From Sphingomonas hankookensis (GTDB lineage: Bacteria; Pseudomonadota; Alphaproteobacteria; Sphingomonadales; Sphingomonadaceae), in contig NZ_JAKREV010000005.1 in NCBI RefSeq assembly GCF_022664465.1, positions 186,001 to 250,000 of the forward strand: a DNA stretch of 64,000 nucleotides. The letters are read 5' to 3'. Positions within the stretch are counted from its first letter, which is position 1. Every line of letters starts with the position of its first letter. The position numbers and the translations under genes are program-made. The notes below the pieces were generated by a model. It worked only from the letters and a program-made list of their open reading frames with translations. It made no database searches and was not told the origin of the DNA. This document shows positions 53,514-63,147 of this stretch, piece by piece.

Positions 53514-54383
53514 CTGGGCCCAACGCGCTTCGTCGCGCACTTCCTCCCGATTGCGACCCTGACCGCGGCTGTACCGGCCACCGCCCGCCCCGGCTTAAAC
53601 CATATCTATCTCGTCCTCGACCAGCCGACCTTCGATGCGATGCGCGCCGATCCGGTGGTTTCGACGCTGCTCGGGGCACCCGATGCCGGCCTGCCCGACT
53701 ATGCCGCACCGCCGGTTGCCACCGACCGCGTCTTCCTGCGCGGTCGCCAAAGCTATCTCGAGCTGTTCGCGCCCGGGAACCGCTTCGACGAACCGGTCGG
53801 CAAGGTCGGCATCGCGATCGGAGAAGATGACGGCCGGCGGTTCGATGCACTGACCCTTCGCTGGCAAGCCTATTGCCCCCTCCGGTTCAGCCGCGCCACC
53901 GTTGCGTGGACCCGCCGCACGCCCCCCGTTCCGTGGTATGATTCGATCCATTGCAACGACACCGCCACCCGATCCGACCTTGCCCTTTGGGCGATGGTGT
54001 ACCGGCCCGACTTCGTTCGCTGGCAGCAACCCGACCTGACCCGGCCATCCGTCCGGCGCGCAGCGGTGCTGGCGCCACGCCGCGGGCGGTTCGACGTCTC
54101 CGGCATCGCGCTCGCCGTCTCGCCTGCGCAGCGCGATGCCATCGCCCGACAGTTGCACGCAGCCGGTTTCAGGCGCCATGACGCCGGCGCCGTCACCCGC
54201 CTCACCGGTCGCGACTGGACGGTCACGCTGCACCCGGGAACCGGGCGGATCGTGCTGCGGGCGATCGACCTTCGCTGGACCGGACGGGCAACGATCGATC
54301 GCGTGCTGGGCTCGGCAAGACTGACCAGCGACCGCCCCAGACATGCGACGCTCCGCTTCGCCACCGCACGGCCGGGCGCCTAG
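53514..54383 (+). CDS. DUF5829-like secreted protein lacking a standard start codon
   Basis: The family-like core begins LNHIYLVLDQPTFDAMRADP and continues with FLRGRQSYLELFAPGNRF, as in DUF5829. The first ATG in frame (53640) falls inside that opening strand. Upstream the frame is open back to the DUF3253 stop but has no ATG, GTG or TTG. From CTG at 53514 it would give a credible signal peptide (LGPTRFVAHFLPIATLTAAV, then PATA). Either CTG is used, or an ATG was lost and the gene is damaged. Confidence 0.55.
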   Translation: MGPTRFVAHFLPIATLTAAVPATARPGLNHIYLVLDQPTFDAMRADPVVSTLLGAPDAGLPDYAAPPVATDRVFLRGRQSYLELFAPGNRFDEPVGKVGIAIGEDDGRRFDALTLRWQAYCPLRFSRATVAWTRRTPPVPWYDSIHCNDTATRSDLALWAMVYRPDFVRWQQPDLTRPSVRRAAVLAPRRGRFDVSGIALAVSPAQRDAIARQLHAAGFRRHDAGAVTRLTGRDWTVTLHPGTGRIVLRAIDLRWTGRATIDRVLGSARLTSDRPRHATLRFATARPGA

Positions 54384-55189
54384 AACAGTTCGTCCAGCAA
54401 CAGGTGGAACGTCGTTTTCACCTCATCGGGCGCCGCGATGCCATAGGCTGCGAGCATCCGCGCGACCAGCGCCGCGTCGAACTCGCCGAGACCATTCGCC
54501 AGGATCGCCAGGTCCTGATAGCGATCGGCGATCCCGACCCGCCCCAGATCGATACAGCCCATCACCTCGCCATCCTGCACCAGCAGGTTGTCGAGCGAGA
54601 AATCGCCATGCGTCACCACTGGATCGACCGCGAGCGGCAGATGCGCGGCGAGCGCCTCCCATACCTGATCGGCACTCCACCCGGCCCGCGCATCGTCGAA
54701 ATCGTCTTCGTCGACCGAACCCGCATCGATCCGCGCGCGGGCGAGGTGCATTCGATGCGCATGTCCGGCATCGAACGGACAGGCAGCGACGGGAATCGCA
54801 TGCAGCCGCCGCAGGAACCGCGCCAGCGCATCGACCACCGCACCACGTTGTTCGGGCGCGCGATCGAGTAGCTGCCACGCGGTCTCACCCGGCAGCGCCG
54901 TCGTCAGCAGCCACGCCGCATCGGGCGTTGCCGCGAACGCCACCAGCTTCGGTACCGGCAGATGCGCCGCCAACCAGCGCAGCCGTACCATCTCCGCCAC
55001 GATCTCGTCGGCGACCGCGCCTTCGCCATGTTTCAGGAACAGGTCGGGCGCATCGCGCCGACCGGACAGGCGATAGACCGCCCCGCCCGATTCGCCGACG
55101 CCGTCGCGCGCCCACCGATAGTCGCGCACCGCCTCCGCCAGTCCCGCCGGCACCGCGACCGGCGCACAGGGTGTCTCCCGCTTCCCCAT
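54380..55189 (-). CDS. APH(3')-type aminoglycoside/antibiotic kinase-like protein
   Basis: The start at 55189 gives 269 residues, the normal APH length. The catalytic loop is VTHGDFSLDNLL with its Asp, and the metal-binding segment is CIDLGRVGIADRYQDLA. LFLKHG supplies the ATP-binding lysine. The family phosphorylates aminoglycosides, but many chromosomal members have other or unknown substrates. It ends by overlapping the convergent gene by 4 bp. Confidence 0.85.
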   Translation of the reverse strand: MGKRETPCAPVAVPAGLAEAVRDYRWARDGVGESGGAVYRLSGRRDAPDLFLKHGEGAVADEIVAEMVRLRWLAAHLPVPKLVAFAATPDAAWLLTTALPGETAWQLLDRAPEQRGAVVDALARFLRRLHAIPVAACPFDAGHAHRMHLARARIDAGSVDEDDFDDARAGWSADQVWEALAAHLPLAVDPVVTHGDFSLDNLLVQDGEVMGCIDLGRVGIADRYQDLAILANGLGEFDAALVARMLAAYGIAAPDEVKTTFHLLLDELF

Positions 55190-55252
55190 GACTTGGCTCC
55201 GTTCCTTCGTCCCACGCCCCGGTGCCGCACGCCCGGGGCCCGAACAAACGAA

Positions 55253-55280
55253 AAGGGAGGCCGGTTGCCCGACCTCCCTT
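55253..55280 (-). terminator. Rho-independent terminator of ompA
   Basis: A GC-rich stem (GGGAGG with CCTCCC, one inner mismatch, then CGG with CCG) is followed on the minus strand by TTTTCGTTTG. It lies about 30 bp after the OmpA stop, as expected for that transcript. Confidence 0.75.
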
Positions 55281-55310
55281 CCGAAATTCTGCTTCCGTAG
55301 GAAAGCTGAA

Positions 55311-56426
55311 TTACATGCCCGAACCCGGACCGTACGTGATTTCCACGCGACGGTTCTGCAGTTCGCGGACGCCATCGGCGGTTTCGACGCGCGGACGGCC
55401 TTCACCGAACGCTTCGGTCGAGATGTTCGACCCGCCGATACCACGGCCTTCCATGTACGCACGGACCGCGTCAGCGCGACGCTGCGACAGACCGACGTTG
55501 TACGAGGCCGAACCCGAACGGTCGGCGTGACCGGCCAGCATGACCTGCGCGTTGCCGCACGACTGGTAGTTCGAGATGGCATTGTCGAGGATCCCGGCCG
55601 CTTCCGGCGTGATGTCCGACTTATCCCATTCGAAGAACACGATGTACGGTCCCGGCGTGCAGACGACCGGCGGCGGCGGCGGCGTTTCGACCGGCGGCGG
55701 CGGCGGCGGCGGCGTTTCGACCGGCGGCGGCGGCGGCGGCGGGGTCGGCGCACCGAAGTTGAAGGTCAGGCCACCCAGCAGGCTGTGCGACCGGAAACGA
55801 CCGTCATAGCCAACGCCACGAACGTTCACGAGGCGAACGTCATCGGCGTTGAAGAAGCGATACTTCAGCGACACGTCGACGTTTTCGCTCAGCGGCGCGC
55901 GGATACCCGCCAGAGCCTGCCATGCGAACACGGTGTCCGAGTCGTCGAGCGCCGCAAAGTTGTTGTTGACACGATAGTCGTGCGCCTTGACGCGCGCGAC
56001 ACCGGCACCGCCGCCGACGAAGCCGCTGATGGCATCGTCATCGCCGAAGTCGAGCAGGGCGTTCGCCATGAACGACAGCGCCGAGGTACGGCCACCGCCG
56101 CTGTAGGTGCCAGCACCCACGCCGGTCGTCGGGCCGGTTGCGATCGAACCGGTGGTACGCAGTTCGTCGACGGTCGCGCTCTTGTACGCAACTTCGGTTT
56201 CGATGCGCAGGGCACCGAAATCGTAACCCACAGTGCCACCGACGTCGTAGCCATAGTTGCTATCGACGGTGGTGACGCCGCCGGCCGGCGTGGTCAGATC
56301 GTAATCGATGTCTTCGACGATCATTGCGCCGCCTTCCACACCCACATACCACGCGTTGTCGCGGGCGAGGGCGGGAGTTGCGAGCGCAGTGGTCGCGAGC
56401 GCCAATGTGACGGCAAGCTTCCGCAT
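55311..56426 (-). CDS. OmpA-family outer-membrane protein
   Basis: The 371-residue product has a signal peptide ending in ALA and an eight-strand type beta-barrel (YGYDVGGTVGYDFGALRIET, VSLKYRFF). A linker made of two PPPPPPPVET-type repeats follows at about 225-250. The OmpA C-terminal domain at about 260-365 (HADRSGSASYNVGLSQRRAD, LQNRRVEI) binds peptidoglycan, so it joins the outer membrane to the cell wall. The codon usage for the linker is highly repetitive (GGC/GCC), making this stretch prone to length change. Confidence 0.93.
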   Translation of the reverse strand: MRKLAVTLALATTALATPALARDNAWYVGVEGGAMIVEDIDYDLTTPAGGVTTVDSNYGYDVGGTVGYDFGALRIETEVAYKSATVDELRTTGSIATGPTTGVGAGTYSGGGRTSALSFMANALLDFGDDDAISGFVGGGAGVARVKAHDYRVNNNFAALDDSDTVFAWQALAGIRAPLSENVDVSLKYRFFNADDVRLVNVRGVGYDGRFRSHSLLGGLTFNFGAPTPPPPPPPVETPPPPPPPVETPPPPPVVCTPGPYIVFFEWDKSDITPEAAGILDNAISNYQSCGNAQVMLAGHADRSGSASYNVGLSQRRADAVRAYMEGRGIGGSNISTEAFGEGRPRVETADGVRELQNRRVEITYGPGSGM

Positions 56427-56533
56427 TCTAGTCCCCTTTCACAGTTGTCCTACGGACAGCGCAAACCAAGTATCGAAGCGTTAGTTTCCACGCAAGCGCA
56501 CAAATTCTGTGGTGTTGCAGGAAAGACACGGAT

Positions 56534-57034
56534 TCAGGCCGCGATCAGCCCGTGGCCGCGTAACGCCGCCAGGATCGCGTCCAGCGCCGCCCGCGCCTCT
56601 TCGTCGCGCACGCCGCCGCCGGTGGGCGCGGCGATTGCCCCGCGCTGCGGTCCGACGACCCCGATGCCGTCGATCAGGATTTTCGTCGCACGCACCTCGC
56701 CGGGACGCCACGCTCCGCCGCGGAACACCAGCATCGTTTCGCCACCGACCCACCACAGCGACATCCCTTCGCGCGGCATGACGAACCGCCATCCACCGTC
56801 GGTCATGCCGGCGACCTGTCCCGCCTTCCCGGCCCATATGCCGCCCGGCGCAGCGCCGACGATCCAGCATTGGCCGGGCTGCGCCGCGGCGGGCGGCGTG
56901 TCCTGTGCAACGCCCTCGACGCAACCATGCAACAGCAGGTCGATCAGCGTAAGCGCCTCGTTATGCGTCATTTCCTTTTGCGCCTGCGCAATGTGCAGCA
57001 GCGGCAGCGACAGGCGGCTGGTCTCGTCGGTCAT
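56534..57034 (-). CDS. DUF2793 tail-associated protein
   Basis: The 166-residue product reads SLPLLHIAQAQKEMTHNEAL near the start and CWIVGAAPGGIWAGKAGQVA in the middle, the standard DUF2793 pattern. In sphingomonads and rhodobacters this gene closes the GTA or prophage tail cluster. Its start overlaps the stop of the preceding tail gene by 4 bp. Confidence 0.85.
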   Translation of the reverse strand: MTDETSRLSLPLLHIAQAQKEMTHNEALTLIDLLLHGCVEGVAQDTPPAAAQPGQCWIVGAAPGGIWAGKAGQVAGMTDGGWRFVMPREGMSLWWVGGETMLVFRGGAWRPGEVRATKILIDGIGVVGPQRGAIAAPTGGGVRDEEARAALDAILAALRGHGLIAA

Positions 57035-59157
57035 CGCGTCATCTCCGGTCGATAATGGAACAGCGCCGGTGCCGATGCGCCGTACGTGCCGATCTGGCGC
57101 ACCTCGATGGTCAACGCCCCGTCCGTCGGCGCGATCGGCCAGTGCGGCTCGGCCACCTCGATCGTCCGCACGGCCCGCTGCGCAGTGGTCAGCGTCAGCC
57201 GATATGCCTCGCGCTCCTCGCCCAGCGGCGTGTCGATCGCATCGCGCCACGGCGCCGACAGCCGGCTGCGACGGACCCAGCGCAGTTCCGCGCGATCGCC
57301 ATCATGGCTGATCGACACATGCACCGGTGCGGGCGGCACCGTCGCCCAGCCGCGCGGTACGATCGTCGTCGTCGCCCTATCACCCTCGACGATTCCCGCC
57401 GCCATCACCGCCAGCGTCTGTCCGATCGGTCCCGGCGACTCGACTCGGCGGATCGTCGCCGGGTCGAGCAGTGCGAAGTCTTCGCCCACCTGGTGCCCGG
57501 TCATCGCGCTGCCCCGCCGTCCGCGCCACAGCCGCGACAGCCGCCAGCGCGCCGGCCCGATTCGCTGCGCGCTGCCGAACTGCACTATCTCTGCGCCGAC
57601 CAGCGCCGCATTGCCGCCGCGGTCGAGCGCGACATCGTCGATGCTCTCCAGCGTCATCGCGTCGTGCAGCAGTTCGACCTCGATCACGCTCGTGCGATCC
57701 TCGATCATCGCGCTGCCGGGGCCGGGCGGCAGCGTCACCTGCCCCAGCACCCCCGGCGCCGCCGTTTCGCCGACCTCGCTCCATCCGCTCGCATCGTCAC
57801 CGACCAGCAACGTCGCCCGCCGCCAGCCGGACGCCGTGCCCACAGCGATCGCGCCGATCCACGGCCCACCCTCGCCACTGTCGGACGGCAGCTCGACCAG
57901 CAGCAGGCGCGTCGCGCCGGTCGTGACATCGGCCGCCAGCTGCGGCGTACCGATCGCTGCCGGCGCAGGCAGCGTTGCGGGGGCGATCCGCACCAGCTCC
58001 AGCGTGATCCGCATCGCCTCGATCCGTGTCCGTCGCACGCGCCACAGACCATCGGCATCCGCCAGCGTCACCCGGTCGCCCGGCGCCACGTCGATTGCGC
58101 GCCAGTCGAGCGCCACCGTCCGCACCTCACCCGCCAGCGCCGCGCGCGCAGCGACGTCGCCCGCAATCCCCGCCGCCACTTCCGCGGTCATCGCCGCGGG
58201 CAGTTCGATTTGCAGCATCCGCCGCGCCGGCCCGCCGCGCAGCACCTGCTGCACCCCCGCCTGATAATCGCGTGCAATGTCGTGATAGGCGATCGCGACG
58301 TCGGCGGGCGTCGCCGGCGGCCGTTGCCAATCGGGCGCATCGCCCGGCAGCATCGCATCCGACAACCGGCGCGCCGGCCCCATGCCGCTGCGCAGCGCGA
58401 CCCGGTCGCCCTGCGTCGCGTACCAGCCGCCCAGCGGCTCGACCAACGCCTCGATCGCATCGCGGCCCGCCGCCCCGCTGGCCGCATAGCCGCCGAGCAT
58501 TGGCCCGCCCGCCTCCGCGACGATGGCGCCTGCACCCAGCACCTCGACGATCGTTCCCGCCGCGACCGACCCCGCATCGGCCTCCACCTCGAAACTCAGC
58601 GACGGAATACGGTTCCCGAAATCGGCGAGCGCCAGATCCTCGAACACCGCATAGGCGATCCCGCGATAGGCCGGGGCGTTGCCGGTACCGACGATGCTTG
58701 CGATCAGCGGATCGGGCATCTGCGCCTCGTCGCCCGGATACCAGCGGAACCCGGTCCGCGTCTTCCAGTCGCCCGCCGCCCCGCGCAACAACTTGCCTTC
58801 GGCCCAGATGCGCCCGATGCCACGGATCGGTCGCCCCGACAGAGCGACCGCGAACGACGCCGAATAGCTGTAGCGCGTCGTCCTGCCCGTCCCCTTGCCC
58901 CCGGTCGTCGTCGCCGATTCGCGCAGGTCGGTGGCCCAGATCACCGTCCCCGCCACCCGCATGCGGCCGAACAGCTTCGGTATCTGCGTGCCATAGCTCG
59001 ACAGCTGCACCTGCAATTCGGTCAGCCGCGGCCCCTGTCGCGCGCGCGTCCCGAACACCGCGCCGTCGATCGCGCGTCCGGCCAGCCCGCCCAGCGCCGC
59101 CCCGACCGGCCCCGCCACCGCCTTGCCCAGCGTGGTCAACACCATCGTCGCCATCAT
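57031..59157 (-). CDS. GTA gp15-like phage tail/baseplate protein
   Basis: The start at 59157 (ATGA overlap with the peptidase gene) gives 708 residues. It has a glycine-rich hydrophobic N-terminus (GKAVAGPVGAALGGLAGRAI) and a region seen in tail-hub proteins (QLSSYGTQIPKLFGRMRVAG, SYSASFAVALSGRPIRG). The beta-rich C-terminal half ends in WPIAPTDGALTIEVRQIGTY. RcGTA gp15 is about 1300 residues because it carries an extra TIM-barrel domain; here that domain is missing and a similar one sits in the gene ending at 60307. Confidence 0.87.
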   Translation of the reverse strand: MMATMVLTTLGKAVAGPVGAALGGLAGRAIDGAVFGTRARQGPRLTELQVQLSSYGTQIPKLFGRMRVAGTVIWATDLRESATTTGGKGTGRTTRYSYSASFAVALSGRPIRGIGRIWAEGKLLRGAAGDWKTRTGFRWYPGDEAQMPDPLIASIVGTGNAPAYRGIAYAVFEDLALADFGNRIPSLSFEVEADAGSVAAGTIVEVLGAGAIVAEAGGPMLGGYAASGAAGRDAIEALVEPLGGWYATQGDRVALRSGMGPARRLSDAMLPGDAPDWQRPPATPADVAIAYHDIARDYQAGVQQVLRGGPARRMLQIELPAAMTAEVAAGIAGDVAARAALAGEVRTVALDWRAIDVAPGDRVTLADADGLWRVRRTRIEAMRITLELVRIAPATLPAPAAIGTPQLAADVTTGATRLLLVELPSDSGEGGPWIGAIAVGTASGWRRATLLVGDDASGWSEVGETAAPGVLGQVTLPPGPGSAMIEDRTSVIEVELLHDAMTLESIDDVALDRGGNAALVGAEIVQFGSAQRIGPARWRLSRLWRGRRGSAMTGHQVGEDFALLDPATIRRVESPGPIGQTLAVMAAGIVEGDRATTTIVPRGWATVPPAPVHVSISHDGDRAELRWVRRSRLSAPWRDAIDTPLGEEREAYRLTLTTAQRAVRTIEVAEPHWPIAPTDGALTIEVRQIGTYGASAPALFHYRPEMTR

Positions 59158-59531
59158 GCCTCTCCCGATCGTCGCCACATCCCCAGCACCGGCCACGGCG
59201 GCGCCCCCGGCCGCTCGACCACGCACCGGCGGATCGCATCGGCATGGATCATGCCGTCCCCGGTCGACAGCGCGAGGTGCAACTGCCCCGGCCCGCTCGC
59301 CAGCAGCAGCACATCGCCCGCCGCCGCGTCCGCCGTTTCACAAAATCCGTTGTGCCTCAGGACCAGAGCGATCCGCCCCGGATCACCGCCCCGCGCGGGA
59401 TACGCCCCCGGCACCGCGACCCCATGCGCCCACGCCACCAGCCCGACGCAATCGAACCCCGCCTCGGGACAGCGCCCCTGCCGCCGGAACCGGCACCCCA
59501 GCGCCGTTCGCGCCCGTGCGACCGCGTTCAT
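59154..59531 (-). CDS. GTA gp14-like NlpC/P60 cell-wall peptidase
   Basis: The 125-residue product has the catalytic Cys in GFDCVGLV near residue 28 and the His in QLHLAL near 86, the NlpC/P60 arrangement. In RcGTA this protein helps the particle cross peptidoglycan. It overlaps both neighbours by 4 bp. Confidence 0.87.
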   Translation of the reverse strand: MNAVARARTALGCRFRRQGRCPEAGFDCVGLVAWAHGVAVPGAYPARGGDPGRIALVLRHNGFCETADAAAGDVLLLASGPGQLHLALSTGDGMIHADAIRRCVVERPGAPPWPVLGMWRRSGEA

Positions 59532-60310
59532 CCGCCGGGATAGCGCGTCAGCAGGTCGATCCCCGGCAGATGCGGTTCGCCGCGAAAGTTCGCGACATTG
59601 CCGAACCGGTCGCGGCACGTCGGCAGCGTCCCGTCGCACCCCTCGCTGATCTCGACGAGCGCGCCCACGCCACCGAAGCGCGGCGCCTGCTCCAGCGTCA
59701 CGCCGTCCGCATCCGCCGCGACAATCATCGCCGCCAACCCGCTGTTCGCGCCCCCGATCCACCGCAGCCGCCCGCGCGCGAACCCCGCGCCCGCCGCCAG
59801 CGTCACCCTGGTGCCCTCCTGCCCGCTAACCCGCACCACCCGCCGCCGCCCCGCCATCGGCACGCGGCACCGCCGGTCGCCCAGCATCGCGCGGCATCCG
59901 GGCGAGGTCGCCTCGACCACCGGCGCCTCCAGCCGCGCTTCCGCCCCCAGCAGCTCGGCGGCGAACCGCCCGCGCCTGAGCTCGACCGCGCCGATCCGCC
60001 CGCTCGCGATCGACACCGGCGCACCGCCCGTGTCCCAGTCGACCGCGAACACCTCCACCCGCGCCCCGTCATAGCGCCCGGCCAGCAAATCCTCCGCCGA
60101 CACCGCCGCATGCGACAGCGCGCCCTCGACCGCCATCACCGGCGCGTCGAGCGTATCGTCGCGCTCGATCGCCGAGGGCACCATTCCCGGCGCCGCCCGG
60201 TACGGCAGGCCGTCCACCACCACATCGCGGTCGTGCGCGGTCAACCCGATCGTCACCCCGTCGCGCCGCTCGATCCTCCAGCACCAGGTCAGCGTCGTCA
60301 CCGCGCTCAT
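59528..60310 (-). CDS. GTA gp13-like DUF2163 tail protein
   Basis: The 260-residue product starts TLTWCWRIERRDGVTIGLTA and has a C-terminal half with four Cys (GCRAMLGDRRCRV, EGCDGTLPTCRDRF), which is the DUF2163/BR0599 pattern. In the RcGTA tail tip it forms a hub layer with gp12, and the Cys set is known to hold an iron-sulphur cluster there. It overlaps both neighbours by 4 bp. Confidence 0.88.
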   Translation of the reverse strand: MSAVTTLTWCWRIERRDGVTIGLTAHDRDVVVDGLPYRAAPGMVPSAIERDDTLDAPVMAVEGALSHAAVSAEDLLAGRYDGARVEVFAVDWDTGGAPVSIASGRIGAVELRRGRFAAELLGAEARLEAPVVEATSPGCRAMLGDRRCRVPMAGRRRVVRVSGQEGTRVTLAAGAGFARGRLRWIGGANSGLAAMIVAADADGVTLEQAPRFGGVGALVEISEGCDGTLPTCRDRFGNVANFRGEPHLPGIDLLTRYPGG

Positions 60311-62595
60311 GCCTCACGCACCTCGATCAGCGGCACGCTGGCGGCGATCCCCGCCCCATGCGTCGCGCGCGCGACCTGCAACCGGTCCTCGGCAAAGCGC
60401 ACCGGCACGTCGAACGCGAACCCCGCCGTCACCGCCACACCCTTGCCCGGCGCGACATCGAGCAGCACGAAGCCGCCCGCCCCGACCGCAAACCCTTGCG
60501 TCTCCACCCCGCCGACGCCCACCCGCACGCTACCGGCGACCGGCCGGGTGATCCGCCGCACCATCTGTCCGTAGCGCTTCACCAGCGCGAACCGCGTCGT
60601 CACCCCGTCGCCGGTCCCGATCACGACGTCGCCGAACCCCGGCGGCATACCGGTCGCGTGGTCGAACGGGTCCTGCAACCGGAACGCCCGCGCCGGCCCC
60701 AGCCGCGCGCGAAAGAAATCGAGCAGCAACGCCACGTCCCCCTCCGACCGCACGCCCGGCCCGACATCGTACCGGGTGCGCGGCTCGGCCCAGTCGATGT
60801 TGCGCATCTCCGCACCCCCCGCCGCCACCGCGATCGCGGTCGACGTCTCGGGACACACTTCGGCTTCCGCGCCCAGCGCCAGCGGAAAGCGCACATCGTC
60901 GAACGCATCCATGTCGCGCTCCTCCTCCCAATAGGTGAACCCGTCGCGCAGCACCTGCGGCAGCGCCCAGACGAACGTCTCCGCCACGCCGCGCCCGCGC
61001 GCGACCTCCGCCGCCGCCGCGATCGCCCGCCACTGCCCGCGATCCTCGGGCCTGAGCACGAAGCCCGAAAAATAATGCTGTTCCGTCACCGGATAGCCCA
61101 GCCGCGCCCCCGCCGCCGCCACGCCCCGCGCGGTCGCCCCGGCATTGCCGGTCGCCGCCCAGTCGTAATCCTCCAGCTGCAACACATCGAACGCCGGCCG
61201 CGCCCACCCGAGGGGCAGGTTCGCGCGCTTCACCTCGGGACTCTCCGCATTCAGGATCGTCGGCAGATAGGCGAGCAGCAACGCCTCCTCCGCCCCCGCC
61301 GCCCGCGCCGCCGCCACCAACGCCGCGGTCGATCCGGCCAGCAACGCCCCCGCCCGATCGAGCAACGCCCGTTTAGGCGCATCCAGCGCCCCACGCACAT
61401 CGTCGACCACCGGCAGCTCGCCGCCCAGCGCAACCTTCGCCGCATCGTCGTACAGGCAGATGCGATGATCGACCGTCACCCACCACCACGGCTCACCGAC
61501 CTGAAACCGCCCGCGCCCGCCCGCCGCGCGCGCGATGCCGACGAACGCCCGCGCCACCTCCTGCAGATACGCCATCGCCCCCGAATGCGCCGGCGACAGC
61601 AGCGTCGACGGCGGCACCCATCCGGTCAGCGCCGGCGACCCATCCGCCGCCCGCTGCTTCCAGTCGCCCCAGCAATGCGCATCGAACAATTCGTAACTGA
61701 GCGACCAGATCGGATCGAACCCCAGCGCCCCGGCGCGCACCGCAAAATCGCGATGCCACGCCACGCACGCCGCGTTCAGCACGCCCCCGGCCAGCGACAC
61801 GTACAGCCCGTCGCCCGACCGTTCGAGCCGGAAATAATGGCTCATCCCGACATAATGGACCAGGGCGCCGCGATACCCCAGCCGCAACGCATTGTGCAGC
61901 AACCGCGCCGGCGTCAGGTGATAGCTGTCGTCATAGCCGCTCGCGATCCGCAGCCCATGTTCGGGCACGACCACGTCGCCGATTGCCAGCACCGATCCCG
62001 GCCCGTCGCACACGATGCCCGCCATCTCGGCCCAGCCCTCGACCGGCGCATCCAGAAACCCGTCGCCCGCATCATAGCCCGGCGGCACCAGCGACACGAA
62101 CATCCGGTCGACATCGCCCGCCCACACCGGCACCGCCTCGTCGGGCAGCCGGTATCCGCCCACCAAGGTCGCGAAGTCGATCGCGATTGCGGCATCCTCG
62201 GGACTGCCGGTGGCGTAATTCCACAGCCGCACATACCACGCCCGCGCCACCCCGTCCGCGTCGCGCCCCTCGATCGTCAGCACCGGGCCATGCGTCGCAT
62301 CCAGCGGCCGGATGCCCTGCGATCGCCACCGGAACCGCAAGCTGCAATCGCGATAGTCGCGCGAAGTCTCATACCGCAGCAAGGCATGGTCGTGCCGGTC
62401 TTCCGACGCCCAGATCAGCCCCGCCAGATCGTCGCGCCGATAGAAGACGCAATCCACCCGCAGCGCATCCGCCGCGGTCGTCACCACCGACGCCATCATC
62501 GGGCGTGGAAAATCGACTGTCCAATAGACCGGATCGAAGCGCGACAGCACGCCCTCCTCCTGCACCATGCGGCGCTCGGCCAGCCAATGTCCCAT
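60307..62595 (-). CDS. Tail protein: tail-sheath-like/TIM-barrel region fused to DUF2460 (GTA gp12-like)
   Basis: The 762-residue product has a jelly-roll-like N-terminal region (YRDCSLRFRWRSQGIRP, GPVLTIEGRDADG). A region from about 220 to 540 of TIM-barrel character follows (GYRGALVHYVGMSHYF, FDPIWSLSYELFDAHCWGDW, LLLAYLPTIL). The DUF2460/TIGR02217 domain runs from about 555 to the end (FDDVRFPLALGAEAEVCPET). RcGTA gp12 is only the last part, about 210 residues, so this is a fusion seen in other GTA-like or prophage clusters. Confidence 0.85.
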   Translation of the reverse strand: MGHWLAERRMVQEEGVLSRFDPVYWTVDFPRPMMASVVTTAADALRVDCVFYRRDDLAGLIWASEDRHDHALLRYETSRDYRDCSLRFRWRSQGIRPLDATHGPVLTIEGRDADGVARAWYVRLWNYATGSPEDAAIAIDFATLVGGYRLPDEAVPVWAGDVDRMFVSLVPPGYDAGDGFLDAPVEGWAEMAGIVCDGPGSVLAIGDVVVPEHGLRIASGYDDSYHLTPARLLHNALRLGYRGALVHYVGMSHYFRLERSGDGLYVSLAGGVLNAACVAWHRDFAVRAGALGFDPIWSLSYELFDAHCWGDWKQRAADGSPALTGWVPPSTLLSPAHSGAMAYLQEVARAFVGIARAAGGRGRFQVGEPWWWVTVDHRICLYDDAAKVALGGELPVVDDVRGALDAPKRALLDRAGALLAGSTAALVAAARAAGAEEALLLAYLPTILNAESPEVKRANLPLGWARPAFDVLQLEDYDWAATGNAGATARGVAAAGARLGYPVTEQHYFSGFVLRPEDRGQWRAIAAAAEVARGRGVAETFVWALPQVLRDGFTYWEEERDMDAFDDVRFPLALGAEAEVCPETSTAIAVAAGGAEMRNIDWAEPRTRYDVGPGVRSEGDVALLLDFFRARLGPARAFRLQDPFDHATGMPPGFGDVVIGTGDGVTTRFALVKRYGQMVRRITRPVAGSVRVGVGGVETQGFAVGAGGFVLLDVAPGKGVAVTAGFAFDVPVRFAEDRLQVARATHGAGIAASVPLIEVREA

Positions 62596-62598
62596 GGT

Positions 62599-63147
62599 CT
62601 ACGCCTCCATCAGCGCGGCGCGCACCGCGCGCGCGACCTGCCGGCTCGACTGTTGCAGCGCGCGCGGACCATCGCCGCCGGATGCGTTGACCGTGATCGC
62701 CACCCGCACCTCGCGCGCGCCTCCCGCCTGCGCCGCCACCACCTGTCCGCTGCTCGTCGGCACGAACAGCTCCGGCCCCCGCTCCCCGACCCAGTACGGC
62801 CGCGCCGGACTGACCGGCCCCCCAGTGGCCCGCCCCGGCGCACCGCCGATCACCTGCCCCAACAACCCCAGCAGCCCACCCGCGCCTCCGCCCGGTCGCA
62901 CCGCGCCGATCACCGCCGCCGCCGCGATCTCGCCCAGCACCTTCAGCGCGGTGTCGCGCAGATCGTCGAACCCCAGCTTGCCGCTGCGAATCGCCCGCGC
63001 CAGCGTCGTTTCCACCGCGCGCCCGGCGCGATCGACCCCACCGGCGAACGGCCCGTCGAGGCTCGCCTGCATCGTCGCCACATCCTGTGCGAACCCGGCG
63101 GTGTCGGCGCGCACGCGCACGATCAGCCGTTCGATTTCCTCATCCAT
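62599..63147 (-). CDS. Short tail tape-measure-like protein
   Basis: The 182-residue product has an N-terminal helix (LIVRVRADTAGFAQDVATMQ), a Gly/Ala-rich hydrophobic middle and a conserved end found in GTA gp11-like tape-measure proteins (RATGGPVSPARPYWVGERGP, ELFVPTSSGQV). It is short for a tape measure, in line with a short GTA tail. It follows the chaperone gene with an 8-bp overlap. Confidence 0.82.
   Translation of the reverse strand: MDEEIERLIVRVRADTAGFAQDVATMQASLDGPFAGGVDRAGRAVETTLARAIRSGKLGFDDLRDTALKVLGEIAAAAVIGAVRPGGGAGGLLGLLGQVIGGAPGRATGGPVSPARPYWVGERGPELFVPTSSGQVVAAQAGGAREVRVAITVNASGGDGPRALQQSSRQVARAVRAALMEA

Noticed and set aside
55670..55745. GGCGGC-type tandem repeat as a possible regulatory element
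   Set aside because: It is the coding sequence of the poly-proline linker of OmpA.
57055..59649. Very long (864-codon) plus-strand frame opposite the tail genes
   Set aside because: Arg/Pro/His-rich composition typical of antisense frames; the minus strand carries recognised tail proteins.
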